Of a DNA stretch of 10,309 bases, positions 5,717 through 10,309 are shown in pieces (position 1 is the first letter of the stretch; each line of letters begins with the position of its first letter). Source of the stretch: Oscillospiraceae bacterium (GTDB taxonomy: Bacteria; Bacillota; Clostridia; Oscillospirales; Oscillospiraceae); NCBI GenBank assembly GCA_020025615.1, contig JAHHRT010000052.1, positions 1 through 10,309 on the forward strand. Reading direction: 5' to 3'. A program made the position numbers and the translations under genes. The notes below the pieces were generated by a model. That model had not been told where the DNA came from, ran no database searches, and saw nothing but the letters and a program-made list of their open reading frames with translations.

Positions 5717-8104
5717 ATGAAGCTCAACAGAAAATGGATCAATGAAGATTTTGTAGACCTGTCCCAGGTCTCTGATAAAGAATTCGTGGAGACCCTCACC
5801 GTCTTCGGTCAGAAGGTCGAAACCTATGAGCGCATGGATGCCGAAATCCGCAACGTGGTTGTGGGTAAGGTGGTGTCCATCGTCCCCCATCCCAACTCTG
5901 ACCATATGTTCATCTGCCAGGTGGACGTGGGCCAGGAAGAGCCTGTCCAGATTGTCACCGGCGCACAGAACGTCCACCAGGGCGACCTGGTTCCCGCCGC
6001 TCTGCACAACTCCTGGCTCCCCGGCGGTGTCCACATCACCAAGGGCAAGCTGAGAGGCGAAAAGTCCAACGGTATGCTCTGCGGCTTCGAGGAGCTGGGT
6101 CTCACCCAGAACGACCTGCCCGGCGTATTCGCTGACGGCATCTGGATCCTCAACGACGAAGACTGCCACGTTGGTGAGGACATCAACCTGGTCATCGGCA
6201 ACGACGACACCGTGGTGGATTTTGAAATCACCAACAACCGTCCCGACTGCTACTCCATCATCGGTCTGGCACGTGAGGCCGCTGCTGCCTTCGGCAAGCC
6301 CATGAAGCACCATGTTCCCCAGATTCACGGCTCCGAGGCCGGCTCCATCTTTGAGCACCTGGATGTAGAGGTTCCCGCAGAGAATCTTTGCAGCCGCTAC
6401 TCCTCTCGGATGATTGCCAACGTGAAGATCGGACCCTCCCCCAAGTGGCTCCGTCAGCGTCTGAGAGCCAACGGCATCCGTCCCATCAACAACATTGTGG
6501 ATATTACCAACTATGTGATGCTGGAGTACGGTCAGCCCATGCACGCCTTTGACTACCGCTATGTGTCCTCCGGCAAGATTGTTGTCCGGGAAGCCCAGGA
6601 GGGCGAAACCCTCACCACTCTGGACGGCACCCTTCGGAACCTGAAGCCCGGCATGCTGGTCATTGCTGACGGCGACAAGGCCATCGGCCTGGCTGGTATC
6701 ATGGGCGGCGAGAACTCCGAGATTCGGGAAGACACCTCCATGGTGGTCTTCGAGTCCGCAAACTTCGACGGCACCTCCATCCGCCAGACCGCTCTGGCTC
6801 TGGGTATGCGTACCGATGCTTCCGGCAAGTTTGAAAAGCACCTGGACCCCATGATGACCGTTCCCGCTCTGGATCGGGCCTGCGAGCTGGTAGAAATGCT
6901 GGAGTGCGGCGATGTGCTGGACGGCACCATCGATGTGCTGAACTACATTCCCCAGCCCAAGACTCTGCCCCTGGAGCCTGAAAAGATCAACCACCTGCTG
7001 GGCACCGACCTCTCCAAGGAACAGATGGTCCACTACCTGAACCAGCTGGAGATTCCCGTGGAAGGCGACACCATTCTGGTTCCCTCCTTCCGCCCCGACC
7101 TGAACCTGATGGCAGACATCGCTGAGGAAGTGGGCCGTTCCTACGGTTACAACGAAATTCCCATCACTGCCTTTAAGACCTCCACGCAGGGCGGCTACTC
7201 CCCCGAAATGAAGATGGAAACCAAGACCGGCGAGCTGTGCCGGGCTATGGGCTACAGCGAAATCATCACCTATTCCTTCGTCTCCCCCACCATCTTTGAC
7301 CAGATCCGCCTGCCCAAGGACAGCCCTCTGCGCAACGCTATGAAGATCCAGAACCCCCTGGGTGAGGATACTTCCATCATGCGTACCATTGCACTGCCCT
7401 CTATGATGGAGATCCTGTCCCGGAACAACGCCTACCACAACAAGGCTGCAAAGCTCTATGAGCTGGCAAAGATCTATCTGCCCAAGGAGGGCCAGCCCCT
7501 GCCTGAGGAGCCCAAGATGCTGCTGCTCGGCACCTATGGCGCCGGTGAGACCTTCTTCACTTTGAAGGGCGAGCTGGAAGCCATCTTCGCAGGTATGCGT
7601 CTGCACAAGACCTCCTACCAGGCTGTTACCAACAACCCCAGCTACCATCCCGGCCGCTGCGCTGCCATCTCCATTGACGGCGAGGAAGTGGGTGTCATGG
7701 GTCAGGTTCATCCCCTGGTGGCCCAGAACTACGGCATTGATGCTGAGGTCTACTGCGCAGAGGTGAACTTCACCAAGCTGCTGGCTCATCAGCTGCCCGC
7801 CGCTACCTACACCCCCCTGCCCAAGTACCCCACCGTGTCCCGTGACCTGGCAATCATCTGCGACGAAGCCGACACCGTGGCCCAGGTAGAGGAAGTCATC
7901 ACCGCTTCCGCCGGTAAGCTGCTGCGGAACATCCGCCTCTTCGATATCTATCGCGGCACCGGCGTGCCCGAGGGCAAGAAGAGCATGGCATTCTCCCTGG
8001 AGCTCCGTGCCGACGACCGCACCCTCACCGATACCGATTCCGAGGGCGTTGTCTCCAAGGTCCTGGCAGCACTGAAAGAGAAGCTGGGCGCCGAACTTCG
8101 CTAA
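5717..8104 (+). CDS. pheT: Phenylalanyl-tRNA synthetase beta subunit
   Basis: The 795-aa length is normal for bacterial PheT, the tRNA-recognition and editing subunit of the synthetase. Domains in order are the N-terminal tRNA-binding OB-fold (about 40-150, with VVGKVVSIVPHPNSDHMFIC and KGKLRGEKSNGMLCG), the B3/B4 editing region (about 205-400), B5 (about 410-480, with FRPDLNLMADIAEEVGRSYG), the catalytic-like core (about 485-690) and a C-terminal ferredoxin-fold anticodon-binding domain (about 700-795, starting PLPKYPTVSRDLA). An AAGGAGGT overlaps the pheS stop and sits 8 bases before the ATG, which suits coupled translation. No clear terminator follows, so the transcript may run into ireB. 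Confidence 0.98.
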   Translation: MKLNRKWINEDFVDLSQVSDKEFVETLTVFGQKVETYERMDAEIRNVVVGKVVSIVPHPNSDHMFICQVDVGQEEPVQIVTGAQNVHQGDLVPAALHNSWLPGGVHITKGKLRGEKSNGMLCGFEELGLTQNDLPGVFADGIWILNDEDCHVGEDINLVIGNDDTVVDFEITNNRPDCYSIIGLAREAAAAFGKPMKHHVPQIHGSEAGSIFEHLDVEVPAENLCSRYSSRMIANVKIGPSPKWLRQRLRANGIRPINNIVDITNYVMLEYGQPMHAFDYRYVSSGKIVVREAQEGETLTTLDGTLRNLKPGMLVIADGDKAIGLAGIMGGENSEIREDTSMVVFESANFDGTSIRQTALALGMRTDASGKFEKHLDPMMTVPALDRACELVEMLECGDVLDGTIDVLNYIPQPKTLPLEPEKINHLLGTDLSKEQMVHYLNQLEIPVEGDTILVPSFRPDLNLMADIAEEVGRSYGYNEIPITAFKTSTQGGYSPEMKMETKTGELCRAMGYSEIITYSFVSPTIFDQIRLPKDSPLRNAMKIQNPLGEDTSIMRTIALPSMMEILSRNNAYHNKAAKLYELAKIYLPKEGQPLPEEPKMLLLGTYGAGETFFTLKGELEAIFAGMRLHKTSYQAVTNNPSYHPGRCAAISIDGEEVGVMGQVHPLVAQNYGIDAEVYCAEVNFTKLLAHQLPAATYTPLPKYPTVSRDLAIICDEADTVAQVEEVITASAGKLLRNIRLFDIYRGTGVPEGKKSMAFSLELRADDRTLTDTDSEGVVSKVLAALKEKLGAELR

Positions 8105-8132
8105 AGTTTATAAATTGTTTTAAGAGTAGCCC

Positions 8133-8161
8133 TTTACACCGTATCAAAAATAGGCTATAAT
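8133..8161 (+). promoter_or_regulatory. Promoter of ireB
   Basis: TTTACA (8133-8138), 17-bp spacer, perfect TATAAT (8156-8161). Predicted start near 8168, about 25 bases before the ireB ATG. This lets ireB be made independently of pheST. Confidence 0.85.
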
Positions 8162-8192
8162 TGCAGTATTCTATTGTAAGGAGGCTGAGACC

Positions 8193-8450
8193 ATGACGGA
8201 TGCAAACACCCTGAAGTTCACAGTTCCCTGTGATGATAAAGAGAATATGCGTCGTATTCTCCGGAGTGTGTTCGATGCCTTAACCGAAAAAGGCTACAAC
8301 CCCGTCAACCAGATCGTCGGCTATCTGCTGACCGAGGACCCCACCTACATCACAAATTATAACAACGCCCGCAGTTTGATCTGCAAGATCGACCGGGATG
8401 AGCTGATGCAGGCGCTTGTCCGTGAGTATCTGTTCGCTGACGAATCATAA
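8193..8450 (+). CDS. ireB: IreB-family regulatory phosphoprotein (UPF0297)
   Basis: This 85-aa protein matches the UPF0297/IreB family across its length, with the hallmark [22 protein letters not shown] and the downstream [14 protein letters not shown] segment. In Enterococcus faecalis, IreB is phosphorylated on N-terminal threonines by the PASTA kinase IreK and acts in cell-envelope stress and cephalosporin tolerance; Thr2 and Thr6 are candidates here by position only. An AAGGAGG lies 8 bases before the ATG. In many Firmicutes the gene is followed by ruvX and a DUF1292 gene; here a strong terminator follows at once, so it appears to be a single-gene unit. Confidence 0.95.
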   Translation: MTDANTLKFTVPCDDKENMRRILRSVFDALTEKGYNPVNQIVGYLLTEDPTYITNYNNARSLICKIDRDELMQALVREYLFADES

Positions 8451-8457
8451 CGTAACC

Positions 8458-8491
8458 GGGGGCCTTTGCCTTGGCAAAGGCCCCCAATTTT
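8458..8491 (+). terminator. Intrinsic terminator after ireB
   Basis: A perfect 13-bp GC-rich stem pairs 8458-8470 with 8473-8485 (working loop CTTG), then AATTTT. It lies 8 bases after the ireB stop. Confidence 0.88.
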
Positions 8492-8571
8492 GTACCTTGA
8501 TAACTTCATACATTCCCTCCGTCTTGCTATTTTCTTGAAAAAGTTCCGAAACAATCGGGATTTCCCAAGTA

Positions 8572-8636
8572 TTTACAACAATTATGTAAACCAAACGGTT
8601 GACACCATCGTAACAATGTGTTACAATCTGATTACA
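8572..8636. promoter_or_regulatory. Cluster of TTACA/TGTAA half-sites around a promoter
   Basis: TTTACA (8572-8577) is perfectly inverted as TGTAAA (8585-8590) with a 7-bp spacer. GTAAC (8610-8614) is inverted as GTTAC (8620-8624), lying between and overlapping the -35 and -10. A further TTACA lies at 8632-8636 at the predicted transcription start. The last three half-sites are about 11 bp apart, one helical turn. This may be an operator for an unknown regulator. Confidence 0.35.
8599..8627 (+). promoter_or_regulatory. Near-consensus promoter of the 96-aa gene
   Basis: A perfect TTGACA (8599-8604), 17-bp spacer, TACAAT (8622-8627). Predicted start near 8634, giving a leader of about 25 bases. 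Confidence 0.9.
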
Positions 8637-8658
8637 TTTGACTCAGGAGGTAATTTCT

Positions 8659-8949
8659 ATGGCTGATGAAAATGCAGTTTTAATGTACAAGGGTCGTCCT
8701 CTCATGCGTAAGGACAACATCATTTACTACGGTTCTATGGCGGATAGCCACATCGTTATGCTCCAGATTCTGGAGACTAAGAAGCAGGATGATCTGGATG
8801 TCGCTACCCGCGTCTCTGTTCAGCTCCAGCTCACCGATCCCGCAGCCAAGAGCAGAGATCGCATCGTTAAGAAGAGCGAAAAAGACGGCTTCTACTCTGC
8901 CCTGGATGTGGGCTGTGTATGGCTGGAACGGGCACTGGCAGGTAAGTAA
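8659..8949 (+). CDS. Conserved-looking protein of unknown function, 96 aa
   Basis: The protein is small and soluble, with no signal peptide, membrane segment or cysteine pair. I recall similar unnamed proteins in Clostridia but know of no function. The N-terminal half reads as beta strands (AVLMYKGRPLMRKDNIIYYG, then SHIVMLQILETKK). The middle has VSVQLQLTDPAAK and the C-terminus a helix, DVGCVWLERALAGK. The ATG at 8659 has a perfect AGGAGG 8 bases upstream; an earlier in-frame GTG-type start at 8638 would place the leader inside the protein. It has a near-consensus promoter and no terminator before the NlpC/P60 gene 50 bp downstream, so the two are probably co-transcribed. Confidence 0.85.
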   Translation: MADENAVLMYKGRPLMRKDNIIYYGSMADSHIVMLQILETKKQDDLDVATRVSVQLQLTDPAAKSRDRIVKKSEKDGFYSALDVGCVWLERALAGK

Positions 8950-8999
8950 TTCCCCTGCCCCCTATTATATATAACAGATCAGTAAGACGGAGGACTCGT

Positions 9000-10121
9000 A
9001 TGAATTTCCCAAAAAGAATGTTAAGCCTTTTGCTGGCCCTGGTACTGCTGAGCAGTGTGTTCGCAGTGACCGTTTCCGCAGCAGGCAATATCATGCAAGG
9101 CATCGGCTTTGTAAAAGCAACCTCTCTGCGGCTTCGCAGTGAGCCCAACACCTCTTCTCAGATTCTTGCCACCGCATACAATAATGAATGTGTCGTGGTG
9201 GTTAGCAAGTCCGATGAGTGGTACAAGGTCATCTACAACCTGCAGGAAGGATATATGCACCAGGATTATCTGACGGTCCTCTCCCGGGAAAATGCAGAAC
9301 TGGGTTACGGTGAGGTCACGGGCAGCGGTGTGAATCTCCGCTCCGGTCCCAGCACCGGCTATCGAGTTGTGGATGTTGCCGGAAATGGAGACAAGTGCTA
9401 TATCATCGGTCTCAATGACGGCTGGTATAAGGTCATCTTCAAAGGTCAGATTTCCTACATACGCAGCGACTTTGTGAAGCTGACGGAGTTCCCCTACGAA
9501 AATCGTCAGTCCCCCAACACCCCTAAATTCTTCCGCGGCGGCAAGTCTACCGGCGTTGCTCCCAGCGCTTCTGCACTGAACGGTACGCCCGCTCCTTCCA
9601 AGCCCGCTCCCGGTGTGGACGACTCCAACCCCATCCCTGTAGTGCGTCCGGAAGAGCCCGCCGCTCCTCAGCCGCAGGACAATCCCATTCCTGTGGTCCC
9701 CCCTGTCACTGAGCCCCCGGCTCCCGCACCTCAGACGCCTCCGGTATCCGTTACCGGCAGCGCAATTCTGGCAGAAGCACAGAAGCATCTGGGTGCCCCC
9801 TATGTTTGGGGCGGTGCCTCTCCCGCTGGCTTTGACTGCTCCGGTTTTGTGTACTATGTGCTGAAAACCATGGGTCTGTCCCCCTACCGCACCCCTGAGG
9901 ACCAGTTCCGCCAGGGTACTGCTGTGGAGCGTTCCGATTTGCAGCCCGGTGACGTTGTGTTCTTCTACGGCACCTATGCCGACAAGATCTCCCATGTGGG
10001 TATTTACGCCGGCAACGGTCAGTTCATCCACGCTCCCAACTCCCGCTCCGTGGTTTCCTATTCGGATCTCACCAGTGGCTACTGGGGCCAGCACTACTAC
10101 GGTGCCCGCCGGATGGCCTGA
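9000..10121 (+). CDS. Secreted SH3b-SH3b-NlpC/P60 cell-wall endopeptidase
   Basis: This 373-aa protein starts with a Sec signal (PKR, a LLLALVLL core, probable cleavage around VSA-AGN, residues 25-29). Two bacterial SH3 domains follow, at about 35-92 and 100-160; each has an LR(S) box (LRLRSEP, VNLRSGPS) and a WYKV strand. A proline-rich linker covers about 165-250 and contains NPIPVV twice. The C-terminal NlpC/P60 domain (about 253-373) has an intact Cys-His-His set: Cys280 in DCSGFVYY, His332 in SHVGIYAGNG and His344 in FIHAP. Such enzymes cleave D-Glu-diaminopimelate type stem-peptide bonds and act in wall turnover or daughter-cell separation. A GGAGG lies 6 bases before the ATG. It is closed by the terminator at 10137. 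Confidence 0.95.
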   Translation: MNFPKRMLSLLLALVLLSSVFAVTVSAAGNIMQGIGFVKATSLRLRSEPNTSSQILATAYNNECVVVVSKSDEWYKVIYNLQEGYMHQDYLTVLSRENAELGYGEVTGSGVNLRSGPSTGYRVVDVAGNGDKCYIIGLNDGWYKVIFKGQISYIRSDFVKLTEFPYENRQSPNTPKFFRGGKSTGVAPSASALNGTPAPSKPAPGVDDSNPIPVVRPEEPAAPQPQDNPIPVVPPVTEPPAPAPQTPPVSVTGSAILAEAQKHLGAPYVWGGASPAGFDCSGFVYYVLKTMGLSPYRTPEDQFRQGTAVERSDLQPGDVVFFYGTYADKISHVGIYAGNGQFIHAPNSRSVVSYSDLTSGYWGQHYYGARRMA

Positions 10122-10136
10122 ATTTAAGTTCGTTCT

Positions 10137-10168
10137 ATCCCCGATGCTTTTGCATCGGGGATGTTTTT
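10137..10168 (+). terminator. Intrinsic terminator after the NlpC/P60 gene
   Basis: A perfect 11-bp stem pairs 10137-10147 with 10152-10162 around a TTTT loop, then G and five T residues (10164-10168). It lies 15 bases after the stop codon. Confidence 0.9.
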
Positions 10169-10173
10169 ATGCC

Positions 10174-10202
10174 TTGTGCTCTTCTTTTCTCTATGATAAA
10201 CT
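10174..10202 (+). promoter_or_regulatory. Weak candidate promoter for the downstream gene
   Basis: TTGTGC (10174-10179), 17 bp, TAAACT (10197-10202). The -10 match is modest and an overlapping TATGAT is out of register. Some promoter is expected here because the terminator just upstream isolates the next gene. Confidence 0.3.
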
Positions 10203-10272
10203 AGAGATGGATTGGAAAACACTGTAAGATTCGTCTGCATTTGCTGACTATTGGGGTAAAGGAGGGAACACC

Positions 10273-10309
10273 ATGAACGACTCAGCCATCGTCCGGCTTT
10301 ACTGGAAGC
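10273..10309 (+). CDS. Probable RNA polymerase sigma factor, N-terminal end (partial)
   Basis: Only 12 codons are present (MNDSAIVRLYWK) before the window ends. They resemble the start of clostridial ECF-type sigma-70 factors, which often begin with a D-S-A-I-V-x-L-Y-W stretch before region 2. A strong AAAGGAGG lies about 7 bases before the ATG, so the start is well supported even though the identity rests on a short match. It is separated from the NlpC/P60 gene by a terminator. Confidence 0.5.
   Translation, partial: MNDSAIVRLYWK

Noticed and set aside
5699..7789. A 696-codon open frame antisense to pheT, and similar long antisense frames over M32 (2761-4116), pheS (4671-5549) and the NlpC/P60 gene (9021-10094)
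   Set aside because: The three I checked (over pheT, M32 and NlpC/P60) are in exact codon register with the real gene. They stay open because the sense strand avoids TTA, CTA and TCA codons. None has a recognisable domain or ribosome binding site.
8950..8999. TATTATATATAA run upstream of the NlpC/P60 gene as a promoter
   Set aside because: There is a possible -10 but no -35 at the right distance. Read-through from the strong upstream promoter is simpler.

Overview
The window looks like a chromosomal housekeeping segment from a moderately high-GC member of the Clostridia, most likely in or near the Oscillospiraceae. The grounds are strong AGGAGG-type ribosome binding sites, sigma-A-type promoters, a T-box leader in front of pheST, an IreB-family gene, an EndoA/MazF-like RNase and a lipobox lipoprotein. 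The family-level placement is an impression from protein style, not a computed assignment.

Layout. Bases 2-64 hold the 3' end of an exonuclease III gene. Bases 65-310 carry no credible protein gene but are dense in stem-loops: three hairpins, a bidirectional terminator at 245-265 and a second at 276-312. A minus-strand cluster reads from 4152 down to 311: M32 carboxypeptidase, NAD(P)H-hydrate dehydratase (nnrD), a small lipoprotein, a possible 38-codon bridging ORF, a MazF-type RNase without a recognisable antitoxin, and a conserved-looking 126-residue protein of unknown function. A divergent control region at 4153-4658 contains the promoter of the minus-strand cluster, a 37-bp palindrome, and the promoter and T-box leader (UUC specifier, UGGU acceptor bulge, terminator) of pheS-pheT. 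Downstream on the plus strand come ireB with its own promoter and terminator, a 96-residue protein of unknown function behind a near-consensus promoter, a secreted SH3b-SH3b-NlpC/P60 hydrolase, a terminator, and the first 12 codons of a probable sigma factor.

How it works together. pheS and pheT encode the two subunits of phenylalanyl-tRNA synthetase, and the T-box makes their expression respond to uncharged tRNA-Phe. The minus-strand genes combine peptide turnover, repair of damaged NAD(P)H, an envelope lipoprotein and an mRNA interferase. The right-hand genes point to the cell envelope: IreB is the partner of a PASTA kinase in enterococci, and the NlpC/P60 protein is a probable peptidoglycan endopeptidase. 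I see no mobile element, CRISPR array, tRNA or rRNA gene, and no clear novel multigene system. The most unexplained signals are the structured region at 80-270, the 38-codon ORF whose product resembles the start of the adjacent MazF, and the TTACA/TGTAA half-site array at 8572-8636.
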